Assembly: GCF_001421515.1 (NCBI RefSeq)
Contig: NZ_LMKM01000023.1
Location: forward strand, 409,209-473,208
Reading direction: 5' to 3'
From: Pedobacter sp. Leaf216
GTDB taxonomy: Bacteria > Bacteroidota > Bacteroidia > Sphingobacteriales > Sphingobacteriaceae
DNA: 64,000 nt
Part shown: piece by piece, positions 53,343-62,550 of the stretch
Layout of the letters: each line of letters begins with the position of its first letter
Position numbering within the stretch: position 1 is the first letter of the stretch
The notes under the pieces: model-generated
Seen by the model: only the letters and a program-made list of their open reading frames with translations
Database searches by the model: none
What the model was told of the DNA's origin: nothing
Translations under genes and position numbers: made by a program

Positions 53343-56300
53343 TTATAATGATTTAAGGTTACCAGTCAAAAATTCGATGTGGTTAATGCTTTGATTAACC
53401 TGTAACAGAGCCATCAGGTTGCTTTCATAAATAGAATTTACCTGTTTAAGGTTGAGGAGATATTCGGAGTATCCAATTTCACCATTCTGGTAGGCAATTC
53501 TGCTGTTTTTTAATATTAATGCAGCATTGGCAAGTGCCGAAGTTTGGTAATAACCGTAACGCTGTTGGTTTTTAAGGTATTCTTGAAGCACCTGTTGAAA
53601 CTGTCCTGTTAGTTTACGTTCTTGCAATTCGAGGTCGGTGGTGGCGATATCTTTACTTATAGCCGCTGCTTTTGCCTTTGCCGAATACGATTTGTAAAAC
53701 AAGGGAACAGCTAGTCCAAGCTGGAAACCCTGGAAACGTTTATTTTGATTAAAATACACTTCTGAGCCATTCACGTTTTGCAAACCGGTTAGCGATTGGT
53801 TAAAGTAGCCAACTGTAATATCTGGTAATGCTTTTGCCAATTCTATCTTTCGCTGTTTATCGGCAATAATGATTTGTTGTTTAAAATATGCCAATAAAGG
53901 ATTTTCCTGAACGGATAATCTGTTAGTCAAAGTGATCATTTTTTGCTCATTCAGATACCTTTCTGCAATTTCTTTAATTGGCCCTCCAATAAGTATACTT
54001 AGCTGATTTTTGTAAATTTCGATGTCGGCATTATTTTGTTCCAATTGGTTTTGCACATCTTTCAACTGTGTCTCAGCAGCTACTTTTTCTAAAAGATTGC
54101 CTTCTCCAGTTTTATATTTTAACGAGGCTGATTTAACAAAGCCCTTGTAAATACTATCCTGTTGCTGTAGCAGTTTTTCTTTAGTATAGAGGTATTGAAG
54201 GTTGGTGTAAACGGTTTTTACCTGGTAAATTAACTCATTTTTAGTAGCAGCAACCTGAAACTGACCTGCTTTAATGCGTTCATCACCTAAAGCTGCATTG
54301 GCTGTAAAAAGTGTTGGAAATGGAATCGTTTGAGAAATGGTAAAGTTTTTATCGTTTTTAACCAAACTGTTGTATTGTCCGTAAAGCATCGAAATATCCG
54401 TTTTGGGCATTTCGAAAGCTGTTTTTTTTAATTGCTCCTGTAAACCGACGTTGAGGTTTGCACTGTTTATGGTTTTGTTTCGTTCGAGCGCAGATGAAAT
54501 GGCTTGGTTTAATGTAATATCAGTACTTTGTGCCTTAACGGATGGTAATCCAAAAAGAAACATCATCAAAACAAGCGCCCCTGCAAGTGGGGATGTACCG
54601 CGTTTTCTTGTTCCTATTTTATCTACCCAAATGTAGAGAATTGGCAATACCAATAAGGTAAGTAATGTAGCCGAAAGCAGGCCGCCTATTACTACCGTTG
54701 CTAACGGACGTTGTACTTCTGCCCCACTACCGCCAGAAATTGCCATTGGCAAAAAGCCAAGTGAAGCTACCAAAGCGGTCATAATTACAGGGCGCAGCCT
54801 TATAGTGGTTCCTTTTTTTATAATGTAGATGGTATTTGTCATTCCTTCTTTTTTTAAGCGGTTAAACTCGCTGATCAATACAATTCCATTGAGCACTGCT
54901 ACACCAAAAAGTGCGATGAAACCGATACCTGCAGAGATACTGAAAGGCATCCCCCTGGCCCATAGAGCCAGTATGCCACCTATTGCAGATAATGGGATAG
55001 CTGTAAAAATTAACAGCGCATGTTTAATTGATGAAAATGTTAAGTAAAGTAAGAGCAGGATGAGTAACAATGCCAATGGAACAGCAATACTCAGCCTTTT
55101 ATTGGCCGCCTGAAGGTTTTCGAACGTTCCGCCGAAGGTTGGATAGTAACCTGGTTCAAATTTAATTTTGCGATCTATTTTCTGCTGAATTTCTTTGACA
55201 ATGCTTTCTACATCCCTGCCACGAACATTAAAACCGACAGTAATACGTCGTTTTGCATCATCGCGCTGAATTTGGTTTGGGCCTTCCTTATATTGGATAT
55301 CAGCCAGCTGTTCTAAAGGGATTTGATTGCCATTGGGTGCAGTTACGAAAAGGTTTTTTACATCTTCCAAAGATTGCCTGTTCTCCTTTTCAAGGCGCAC
55401 CACCATGTCGAAACGTTTCTCACCTTCAAATACAAGGCCTGCTACTTCACCGGCAAAACCCGAGCGGATGGCGGTATTTACATCTTCAATATTTAGCCCG
55501 AATTGTGCAATTTTATCTCTGTGGAATTTAATAATCACTTGCGGTAAGCCTGAGGCCTGTTCTACATAAATATCCTGAGCACCCTCTATTTTACCTGCAA
55601 TGGCACCGATCTTTGATGCATAACTGCCCAACTTGGCAAAATCTTCACCATAAACTTTAATTACAACATCCTGTCGCGCACCCGTCATCAACTCGTTAAA
55701 ACGCATTTGAATAGGCTGCTGAAAGCCAAAAGTTACCCCCGGAATATACTGTTCTAACTTCTGTTGCATTTTTTCGGCAAGTCCATCTCTTGATGAAGCA
55801 CTCGTCCAATCACTTTTATCTTTGAGGATAATGATTAAATCGCAGGCTTCAACAGGCATTGGATCGGTTGGAATTTCACTTGAACCAATCTTCCCGATTA
55901 CTTCTTTTACCTCCGGAAAGTTGGCTTTCAATACCTTTGCTGCCCGTGTTGAGGCCTCGATGGTTTGCGACAAACTGCTGCCAGTTAATACCCGTGTTTC
56001 TACAGCAAAATCGCCTTCTTCCAAAGTGGGGATAAATTCTGCCCCAAAGTTGCTGAAGATAACCAATGAAATAGCAAATAGCGTTAAAGCAATACCTAAA
56101 ACTGCAAGTTTTGCCCTTATCGCAAAATTAAGTATGGGTGTATATACCCGTTGTAGAAATGACATGATCCTATCTGAAATATTTCTTTTGGTGCTGATGG
56201 TTTTATTCAGGCACAAGGTACTCATCATTGGCACATAAGTTAATGATAGTATAAATGCACCAAGAATGGCAAAAGCCACGGTTTGCGCCATTGGTCTGAA

Positions 56301-57719
56301 CATTTTACCTTCGATGCCTACAAGTGCAAGAATGGGCAGATATACGATGAGGATGATGATTTCGCCAAAAGCGGCACTGTTGCGGATTTTAGAAGCAGAT
56401 TCAAAAATCTCCGCATCCATTTCGTGTTGGTTTAAGCGGTTCTTATTTTTTCGAATACCCAAATGATGAAGCGATGCTTCTACAATAATTACGGCTCCAT
56501 CTACAATCAGTCCGAAATCTATTGCACCAAGGCTCATCAGGTTGCCGCTTACGCCAAAAAGATTCATTAAACACACCGCAAAGAGCATGGCTAATGGAAT
56601 TACAGAAGCGACTATGAGTCCGGCGCGAAAGTTGCCCAATAGCAAAACCAACACAAAAATAACAATCAGCGCACCTTCAGCCAGGTTTTTGGCCACAGTT
56701 CCTATTGCATTATTTACCAGTTTTGTACGGTCAAGAAAAGGTTCAATTACCACACCTTCGGGCAGGTTTTTAGCAATTTGCGCCATCCTGGTTTTAACAT
56801 TGGCAATTACCTTTGATGAGTTGGCACCTTTAAGCATCATTACCACAGCACCTACAACCTCTCCTTGGTCGTTCCTCGTCATAGCACCATATCGGGTTGC
56901 GGCACCAATTCTTACTTCTGCTACATTGCGGATCAGTACGGGAATGCTATTGTTGTTGGTTTTTACAACAATGTTTTCAATATCTTCAATGCTTTTAATC
57001 AAACCTTCACTTCTGATGAAATAGGCATTGGGTTTCTTATCAATATAAGCACCTCCGGTATTTTGGTTGTTTTTTTCGAGTGCTGAAAATATATTACTGA
57101 TGGAAATGTCCATACTCCTGAGTTTATCAGGATTAAGTGCAATCTCATATTGTTTAAGGTACCCGCCGAAACTGCTTACATCGGCAATGCCTTCTACACC
57201 TAAAAGCTGACGGCGTACAATCCAATCCTGAATGGTACGGAGTTCGGTTGCATCGTATTTTTTTTCATATCCTTTTTTAGGGTGGATAACATATTGATAA
57301 ATTTCGCCCAAACCAGTAGTTAAAGGTGCCACTTCTGGTGTTCCTATCCCCTTTGGAATGGCCCGTTCCACTTCGGCAAGCCTTTCGCTTACCTGTTGGC
57401 GTGCCCAATAAATTTCTACATTTTCTTTAAATACCACCGTTACCACGGAGAGGCCAAACCTGCTAAATGAACGAATTTCTTCAATTCCGGGGATGGTTGC
57501 CATGGTTTGTTCTACAGGATAGGTTACAAACCTTTCGATATCTTCGGCGCCGTTGCTTGGCGAATTGGTAATAATTTGAACCTGGTTATTGGTAATATCG
57601 GGAAGTGCATCAATAGGCAATTGCTTTAGGGAGTATATACCCCAGGCAATTAACGCCATCATCATAATCGCCACCAGCAATTTCTGCCTGATGGAGAACA
57701 GTATTATTTTGTTCAGCAT
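53343..57719 (-). CDS. CusA/CzcA heavy-metal RND pump fused to a TolC/CzcC-like outer membrane channel
   Basis: A 1458-residue chain. Residues 1-1040 are an HME-RND proton/metal antiporter: LPDITNNQVQI near the start, IDFGLIVDGAVIIVEASLHHLG carries the proton-relay acidic residues of this class, and GVAVLNGIVLISEFNRL closes the second half. A segment around 1042-1064 (LAGALVLMMFLFGLPSVKAQ) reads like an internal signal peptide. Residues 1065-1458 are a TolC-like outer membrane factor with ITLNQAISSALERN and two coiled-coil repeats (KYKTGEGNLLEK, AYQNGEIGYSEYLL). Fusion of pump and channel is known in Bacteroidetes; cleavage at the internal signal would release the channel. Metal specificity is not readable. 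Confidence 0.93.
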   Translation of the reverse strand: MLNKIILFSIRQKLLVAIMMMALIAWGIYSLKQLPIDALPDITNNQVQIITNSPSNGAEDIERFVTYPVEQTMATIPGIEEIRSFSRFGLSVVTVVFKENVEIYWARQQVSERLAEVERAIPKGIGTPEVAPLTTGLGEIYQYVIHPKKGYEKKYDATELRTIQDWIVRRQLLGVEGIADVSSFGGYLKQYEIALNPDKLRSMDISISNIFSALEKNNQNTGGAYIDKKPNAYFIRSEGLIKSIEDIENIVVKTNNNSIPVLIRNVAEVRIGAATRYGAMTRNDQGEVVGAVVMMLKGANSSKVIANVKTRMAQIAKNLPEGVVIEPFLDRTKLVNNAIGTVAKNLAEGALIVIFVLVLLLGNFRAGLIVASVIPLAMLFAVCLMNLFGVSGNLMSLGAIDFGLIVDGAVIIVEASLHHLGIRKNKNRLNQHEMDAEIFESASKIRNSAAFGEIIILIVYLPILALVGIEGKMFRPMAQTVAFAILGAFILSLTYVPMMSTLCLNKTISTKRNISDRIMSFLQRVYTPILNFAIRAKLAVLGIALTLFAISLVIFSNFGAEFIPTLEEGDFAVETRVLTGSSLSQTIEASTRAAKVLKANFPEVKEVIGKIGSSEIPTDPMPVEACDLIIILKDKSDWTSASSRDGLAEKMQQKLEQYIPGVTFGFQQPIQMRFNELMTGARQDVVIKVYGEDFAKLGSYASKIGAIAGKIEGAQDIYVEQASGLPQVIIKFHRDKIAQFGLNIEDVNTAIRSGFAGEVAGLVFEGEKRFDMVVRLEKENRQSLEDVKNLFVTAPNGNQIPLEQLADIQYKEGPNQIQRDDAKRRITVGFNVRGRDVESIVKEIQQKIDRKIKFEPGYYPTFGGTFENLQAANKRLSIAVPLALLLILLLLYLTFSSIKHALLIFTAIPLSAIGGILALWARGMPFSISAGIGFIALFGVAVLNGIVLISEFNRLKKEGMTNTIYIIKKGTTIRLRPVIMTALVASLGFLPMAISGGSGAEVQRPLATVVIGGLLSATLLTLLVLPILYIWVDKIGTRKRGTSPLAGALVLMMFLFGLPSVKAQSTDITLNQAISSALERNKTINSANLNVGLQEQLKKTAFEMPKTDISMLYGQYNSLVKNDKNFTISQTIPFPTLFTANAALGDERIKAGQFQVAATKNELIYQVKTVYTNLQYLYTKEKLLQQQDSIYKGFVKSASLKYKTGEGNLLEKVAAETQLKDVQNQLEQNNADIEIYKNQLSILIGGPIKEIAERYLNEQKMITLTNRLSVQENPLLAYFKQQIIIADKQRKIELAKALPDITVGYFNQSLTGLQNVNGSEVYFNQNKRFQGFQLGLAVPLFYKSYSAKAKAAAISKDIATTDLELQERKLTGQFQQVLQEYLKNQQRYGYYQTSALANAALILKNSRIAYQNGEIGYSEYLLNLKQVNSIYESNLMALLQVNQSINHIEFLTGNLKSL

Positions 57720-57832
57720 TGTTGTAATGAATCAAAAATTAGGAAATAGCAGCATAGCCTGACACGTAACCTTATGGTTATTGCATAATGCCCACTAAAC
57801 TTATGGCCGGGCCATGGTGAAGAAATTATTGA

Positions 57833-58159
57833 TTAAACAAGTTTAGGCGGTTGCCAAACATCAACAGGCTGTTTTTTTAAATCAGAACAATAAAAGCCTG
57901 GGTAAGATTGCTGAAAAACGGAAGCCATAACAACAACATTTTTTTCAAGAGGAAAATGCCGGGCTACTGAGCAGCAGGCACAACTACAAAACGGCGGACA
58001 CATTTCGCCTCCGGCATGTTCTCCCTTGGCTGCATCATGATGAACAACGGTTTCGAACTGGTTATTTGTAAGCATATCTTCCCTATCCTGACAAGGCGTA
58101 ATACCCAGCAAGATCAGATAAAAAGAAAATAGCAATACAAAGTATCTCATTGCCAGCAA
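57833..58159 (-). CDS. DUF6660 small exported Cys/His-rich protein
   Basis: A 108-residue protein with an N-terminal hydrophobic stretch (YFVLLFSFYLILLG) and a cluster MCPPFCSCACCSV plus several His residues (VVHHDAAKGEHAGG, ARHF). The layout matches DUF6660, which regularly precedes metal-efflux RND operons in Bacteroidetes. The Cys/His cluster suggests metal binding in the periplasm. The start may be the ATG at 58159 or the one 3 codons further in. It sits 113 bp upstream of the pump gene in the same direction. Confidence 0.78.
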   Translation of the reverse strand: MLAMRYFVLLFSFYLILLGITPCQDREDMLTNNQFETVVHHDAAKGEHAGGEMCPPFCSCACCSVARHFPLEKNVVVMASVFQQSYPGFYCSDLKKQPVDVWQPPKLV

Positions 58160-58279
58160 ATGTAATGATTATTGGGGAAAGGGAAAAGTGGTTGGCGGAG
58201 AGCGGACCACATTGGGCGAGAATTAGAAAAGATTAAAAAGATATTTTCACTTTTTGCAATAAAAACAAGCTTTTTATGC

Positions 58280-58840
58280 TTAAATGTTTTTTATAAATTT
58301 TGCCGGTATGCCACCAACAACTGTATTTGGTGCAATATCTTTAGAAACAACTGCTCCGGCAGCAACAACGGCATTTTCTCCAATGGTTACTCCAGGTAAG
58401 ATTGTTGCTCCTGCACCTATCCAGGCATTTTTTTTAATGTGAATTGCTTTTGGAATTAATGTATGGCGATCTTCAATTGAGGTAGGATGACCTTCGGATA
58501 ATACACTAACTTTTGGAGCGATAAATACATTGTCATCAATGGTTATTCCCCCCAAGTCCAGAAACACACAGTCGAAGTTGATGAAAACATTTTTACCGAT
58601 TTTAATATGCTTACCGTAATTTATATAGAAAGGTGTGAACACATTAACCGTGCTGTCGATTTCAGCATCTGTAATTTGACTTAAAAAATTTCTGATTTCT
58701 TCTGGTTCGGTGGCATTATTCATTTGAACCAAAAGCTTTTTTGTTGCATAAGAAGCCGCTAACATCTTATATGCATCCGGATCGTTTGGAGAAATGGCTT
58801 CTCCATTACGTAACTTTTCAAAAATATCTGTGTTACTCAT
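58280..58840 (-). CDS. Sugar O-acetyltransferase (hexapeptide-repeat, maltose/galactoside type)
   Basis: The start at 58840 gives 186 residues (MSNTDIFEKLRNGE), matching the family N-terminus; an ATG 7 codons upstream is less likely. The left-handed beta-helix spans about 60-180 with IKIGKNVFINFDCVFLD, VFIAPKVSVLSEGHP and AWIGAGATILPGVTIGENAVVAAGAVV (split). The His of the SEGHP loop is the expected general base. It acetylates sugars with acetyl-CoA; the true acceptor is unknown. It is a trimer in the family. Cytosolic. Confidence 0.9.
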   Translation of the reverse strand: MSNTDIFEKLRNGEAISPNDPDAYKMLAASYATKKLLVQMNNATEPEEIRNFLSQITDAEIDSTVNVFTPFYINYGKHIKIGKNVFINFDCVFLDLGGITIDDNVFIAPKVSVLSEGHPTSIEDRHTLIPKAIHIKKNAWIGAGATILPGVTIGENAVVAAGAVVSKDIAPNTVVGGIPAKFIKNI

Positions 58841-58911
58841 AATCGTATATCTATCCGGCAAAGATAGCGGTTACAAAAAAGTGATTAGTTAAATTAATGT
58901 CGCAAATCAAT

Positions 58912-59460
58912 CTAATCCTGCTTAGTCCACACCAGTTTACTTGTATCATAACCTAAACTTTGGGCCTTTTTAAGGTAGGCGGCTTTAATTTCTTCTGGTA
59001 CCGCTTTATCACGGGAAAGAATCCATAGATAGCTTAAGTTATTTCCAGCAATCAATGCGTATTTATAATCGGGATCAAGTGCGATAACATTGTATCCGGC
59101 ATAAAAGGGCCAAAAAAAGGAAACTTTCAATCGGGCACTTTCCTGTCCTTTAACCAGCTTTGCTTTGCCCACACTTTCTTTCCATTTCTCTTCAACAAAA
59201 TTATAACCCTTGTTTACCACACGTATCGATCCGTCAGCATTTTTTGAATATTCAGCAGTGACATGATCCAGGTTTTTTTCAAATTTAAAATCCATTCGTG
59301 CAATTTCATACCATTTACCCAAATAGCGATCGGTACGGAATGGACTAACGGCTACCGCCCCTTTTGGAATAGACACGCAAGCCGCAAAATTAACAGCCAC
59401 AGCTGCTGCACCAATTCCGATGGCCAGACCAAGCTGCCATTTTTGAAGTTTAAATATCAT
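58912..59460 (-). CDS. blc: Bacterial lipocalin (Blc family) lipoprotein
   Basis: The start at 59460 gives 182 residues with a lipobox NFAAC; a longer upstream frame lacks a good start. The lipocalin signatures GKWYEIARMDFKFEK (about 50-64), the YNVIALDPDYKYALIAG strand and YLWILSRD are all present. Blc proteins are outer-membrane-anchored and bind lipids or hydrophobic molecules under stress. It is 72 bp past the acetyltransferase start on the same strand, without an obvious shared promoter. Confidence 0.9.
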   Translation of the reverse strand: MIFKLQKWQLGLAIGIGAAAVAVNFAACVSIPKGAVAVSPFRTDRYLGKWYEIARMDFKFEKNLDHVTAEYSKNADGSIRVVNKGYNFVEEKWKESVGKAKLVKGQESARLKVSFFWPFYAGYNVIALDPDYKYALIAGNNLSYLWILSRDKAVPEEIKAAYLKKAQSLGYDTSKLVWTKQD

Positions 59461-59603
59461 AACCCAATTAACAAAATAGTAGCCTCCAGGTTTAACCATT
59501 TCTAATATTATAATACTTATTAAAGCAATTAGTGGCGGGTTTTACTTACAGTTACAAACAAATTCATTTACTCGTTGTTCAACATAAATCTAAAAACACT
59601 CAT

Positions 59604-60458
59604 ATGGACCAAAAATACACTCCTGCCGGGCATGCCTCTGCTTCCAGTATTTTAATTACCCTTGGTATAGGCATCGTTGCTTCTTTATTACTTTCCATAC
59701 TTTATATTATTCTGTCGCAATTGATTCCAAATATCTGGTTTATTGCAACATGTGCGTTTTCATTGGGCATGTTGTTAGGCTTGGCTGTTGATCTGGGAAT
59801 CCGAATAGGAAAAATAAGGAACTTAAAGGCGGCTGTGGTTATTGCTTGTGTTTGTGGTTTGTTGGCATTTTATATGCAATGGGTTTTCTTCGATGCCGTA
59901 ATGTACAGCCAAAAGGGCTTTACTTTTAACCAAAGTTCTGCTGAGCTGAAACAGTTACTTGCAGATATGGGCTTCTTATTTTTACATCCCGGTATTCTGT
60001 TTCGCGAAATAATGGCGCTAAACAACGTTGGCACCTTTAGCATTCAGGGAAGTGGTAATGTTTCCGGGATTTTACTTTGGATAATCTGGTTGGGAGAATT
60101 TTTAGTGATTATAGGCGGAAGTTTGGTTGTAGCTTGGAATGGACAGGTAAGCAAGCCCTTTTCTGAGTTGAATGATGCTTGGATGAAAGCCAGAACTCCA
60201 AATCCTCTTATTCCATTTGTTGCCGATAAGGACCAGTTTTTAAATGAGCTAAGAAATAAAAATTTTGAGATCTTAAAAAACCATCCTGATGCCATCAGAC
60301 AGCCCGATTATGCAGAAGTGGTCATTTATGAATCACAAGGCGATCCTACAAAATATGTGAGCGTTGTTAATGTTACGCCGCCTTCTGGCAGAAATAAGCA
60401 GGTTAGAAAAAAAAGTGTATTCACCCATTATTTCGTCGGAAATAATCCTCCAATATGA
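59604..60458 (+). CDS. Four-helix membrane protein of unknown function
   Basis: The start at 59604 gives 284 residues (MDQKYTPAGHASASSILI). Hydrophobic segments lie at about 15-37, 43-65, 73-97 and 150-172, and the C-terminal about 110 residues (after DAWMKARTPNPLIPF) are soluble. No family motif is recognised. The leader before the ATG is short. The gene stands alone between the divergent lipocalin gene and a short gene downstream. Confidence 0.75.
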   Translation: MDQKYTPAGHASASSILITLGIGIVASLLLSILYIILSQLIPNIWFIATCAFSLGMLLGLAVDLGIRIGKIRNLKAAVVIACVCGLLAFYMQWVFFDAVMYSQKGFTFNQSSAELKQLLADMGFLFLHPGILFREIMALNNVGTFSIQGSGNVSGILLWIIWLGEFLVIIGGSLVVAWNGQVSKPFSELNDAWMKARTPNPLIPFVADKDQFLNELRNKNFEILKNHPDAIRQPDYAEVVIYESQGDPTKYVSVVNVTPPSGRNKQVRKKSVFTHYFVGNNPPI

Positions 60459-60659
60459 TTCATCATGAATTGGGTAAATAATTACTAAATCTATTTGAAA
60501 ACGAGATACTTACATTTAAGAGAATTTCCCAAACATTTTAAAGCCATTTTAAATTCGATATAATTAGGAAATTATTTTCTCTTGTACTTTGAATGGTCGA
60601 TAAATAAATATAAATTTAAGCATGGGCGAGCTTATTCGATCCATGATAACTTAAAACAA

Positions 60660-60815
60660 ATGAACCAGAACCACAAACCATCATTTGGAAACGCAGAAAA
60701 GAAATTTACTCAGCAATTAAGCTTTGAAACTTTAGCAGGAAATATTTACAAAAAAGGACCAGATGAAGAAGAAGAAGATGACCAAAGTGACTCTGCCGGA
60801 GCTGCTGCCGGATAA
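60660..60815 (+). CDS. 51-residue acidic-tailed small protein
   Basis: An ATG at 60660 opens MNQNHKPSFGNAEKKFTQQL, followed by SFETLAGNIYKKGPDEEEED and a C-terminus DQSDSAGAAAG. A longer frame extends upstream to 60582, but the start at 60660 gives the plausible hydrophilic product. The N-terminal Asn/Lys region, acidic centre and Gly/Ala end recall a leader-core layout, but no maturation enzyme is nearby, so I call it only a small protein. A 13-bp hairpin follows at 60831. Confidence 0.5.
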   Translation: MNQNHKPSFGNAEKKFTQQLSFETLAGNIYKKGPDEEEEDDQSDSAGAAAG

Positions 60816-60830
60816 ATTGAAATAATGCTT

Positions 60831-60866
60831 TGCCTGGAAAAATCTAACATTCAATTTTTCCAGGCA
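60831..60866 (+). terminator. Hairpin after the 51-residue gene
   Basis: TGCCTGGAAAAAT (60831-60843) pairs exactly with ATTTTTCCAGGCA (60854-60866) around a 10-base loop. No T tract follows, so termination strength is uncertain. Confidence 0.5.
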
Positions 60867-60921
60867 GCAAATTAAGGTGCCTATTTTATTAATACTTAAA
60901 CCCAAGGTTTAGAAATCAGAT

Positions 60922-61329
60922 TTAACTTCCACGGTAGGTAGAGTAGCCATAGGCTGAAAGCGTGATGGGAACATGATAATGCTTTTTGTCATTTATTTCA
61001 AATACCACATCAATAAACGGATAAAAGCTTTTGATTTTTTTATTGGAAAAATAATCCTGCACTAAAAATGTAAGCTTATAAATGCCTGTATTTTCCTGTC
61101 GTTGATCCAAAAAATCTTTAATTCTTCCTTGTTCATCAGTAACTTTTTCTGCAACAAAAGTCCACACTTTGGTTTTTGGATTCAACTTATTTAATTGAAC
61201 TGTAACCCCTGGGGCTGGTAATCCTGTTGAAACATCCAATATATGGCTTGATAACTGGTAAGTTTGCTCCTGCCCATACGCAAGTTGAAGCATTGTTGCC
61301 AACAGTATACTTAAAATTATTCTTATCAT
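60922..61329 (-). CDS. Exported 5-hydroxyisourate hydrolase (transthyretin-like)
   Basis: A 135-residue protein with a signal peptide (LQLAYGQ, about 1-20). The transthyretin-like fold carries the family motifs: LSSHILDVSTGLPAPGV (His in SSHILD), a RIKDF region, and the C-terminal tetrapeptide YRGS (132-135) that completes the active site. It hydrolyses 5-hydroxyisourate in urate breakdown. The signal peptide places it in the periplasm, unlike most homologues, and no urate oxidase or OHCU decarboxylase is nearby. It is 3 bp downstream of the GlcG-like gene. Confidence 0.9.
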   Translation of the reverse strand: MIRIILSILLATMLQLAYGQEQTYQLSSHILDVSTGLPAPGVTVQLNKLNPKTKVWTFVAEKVTDEQGRIKDFLDQRQENTGIYKLTFLVQDYFSNKKIKSFYPFIDVVFEINDKKHYHVPITLSAYGYSTYRGS

Positions 61330-61332
61330 TTT

Positions 61333-61884
61333 TTATCTATTTTTGTTTATATCTGAAATTGCATCTAAAGCAGCTTTTGCAATTTTATCATCGTTTTCAA
61401 CACTTCCGCCTCCTGCCACACCAATACTTCCTACCACTTTGTTTTCGTACCACAAAGGCACTCCGCCTCCTAGCAATAACAATTCTGGTAAATTGGCAAG
61501 GTTTTCACTGTCGTGGTCTTCTCTCACCTTCCTGGCTAGAGCAAGCGTTGCTGTTTTGGTAGAGAGTGCCGTATAGGCTTTTCTACGCGCGGCCTCAGTA
61601 TTATGTGGGCCTACCCCATCACCACGACTAATTAATATGGTAACGCCTGATTGATCGAGAATTGCAATACTAACATCTTTTCCTAGGGTGGCTGCTGCAT
61701 TTCTTGCAATTTCTGTTAAGGTATAAGCTGCTTTTAAGGTAAGCTGCGTATTTGATGTAAAATATAGATCGATAGGTAAAACTGGGTTTTCGTGGTGTTT
61801 TATATTCGCGGTTTTAACCTGGGCAACAATTAAATTGTTTAAGGAAATAAGAAAAAGCAGGCATAAAGGATACTTTATTTTCAT
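61333..61884 (-). CDS. Exported GlcG/HbpS-family heme-binding-like protein
   Basis: A 183-residue protein with a signal peptide (LNNLIVAQ). The GlcG/HbpS domain (about 45-183) has LTEIARNAAATLGKDVSIAILDQSG (split), RRKAYTAL, PLWYENKVVGSIGVAGGGSVEND and KAALDAI, all typical. Family members bind haem or small metabolites; function remains unclear. It is first of a two-gene unit with the hydroxyisourate hydrolase and lies 51 bp from a Crp/Fnr regulator on the same strand, so the three may be co-regulated. Confidence 0.88.
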   Translation of the reverse strand: MKIKYPLCLLFLISLNNLIVAQVKTANIKHHENPVLPIDLYFTSNTQLTLKAAYTLTEIARNAAATLGKDVSIAILDQSGVTILISRGDGVGPHNTEAARRKAYTALSTKTATLALARKVREDHDSENLANLPELLLLGGGVPLWYENKVVGSIGVAGGGSVENDDKIAKAALDAISDINKNR

Positions 61885-61935
61885 GCAGCCAAGGTAACTC
61901 TCTATTTATGCAAAAACGTTGACCTGGGTCAACAT

Positions 61936-62505
61936 TTACATTTTGGCTTTTATTCGGCTAAGCGTAGATGGCGATATGCCTAAATATGATGCAGCCATTT
62001 TATTGGATAACCGCATTAAAAAATCGGGTTGAAATTCAATCGCCCAACGCACTTTTTGCAGCGCATCGAAACCCTGGAAACCATAAATTCTTTTTTGTGC
62101 GTTGATAAATCCCTGTTCAAGTATTTCGCGGTAAATCATGGCAAATTGAGGAACGCTATCTACAAGTTGGAAAAAATGCTTGTGGTTAATGTACAGCAGT
62201 TCTGATTTTTCTATTGCCTGAAGATATTCCTGAGCAGATTTTTGTTGAATGAAACTTGGTAATGCGGTACAGAATCCTCCTTTAAATCCAAAATATCGTG
62301 TAATTGGATTTCCATCATCACTATAGGTAAATAACCTTAAACAGCCTTCGTTTATAAAATAATATCCATTACATACTTCATCAAAACCAACAAGTATTTC
62401 ATTGCGTTTGGCTTTTACAATTTTAAAGTGACTGCAGATTAAATTTAGTGTTGCTTCTGATGCCTCACTTCTTTCTGTTATAAAGGTTTTTAATAAACTG
62501 AACAT
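61936..62505 (-). CDS. Crp/Fnr-family transcriptional regulator
   Basis: A 189-residue protein with a cyclic-nucleotide-binding-like roll (NEILVGFDEVCNGYYFINEGCLRLF near 37-60, split) and a C-terminal DNA-binding end NKMAASYLGISPSTLSRIKAK. No cAMP-contact signature or Fe-S cysteine set is present. The gene order Crp-GlcG-HIU hydrolase suggests that it controls the two exported proteins, but this is inference. It is related in layout to the regulator at 5114-5728. Confidence 0.87.
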   Translation of the reverse strand: MFSLLKTFITERSEASEATLNLICSHFKIVKAKRNEILVGFDEVCNGYYFINEGCLRLFTYSDDGNPITRYFGFKGGFCTALPSFIQQKSAQEYLQAIEKSELLYINHKHFFQLVDSVPQFAMIYREILEQGFINAQKRIYGFQGFDALQKVRWAIEFQPDFLMRLSNKMAASYLGISPSTLSRIKAKM

Positions 62506-62550
62506 TATTTATTATTATGGACATTGATAATTGGCTATTTATATACTACA

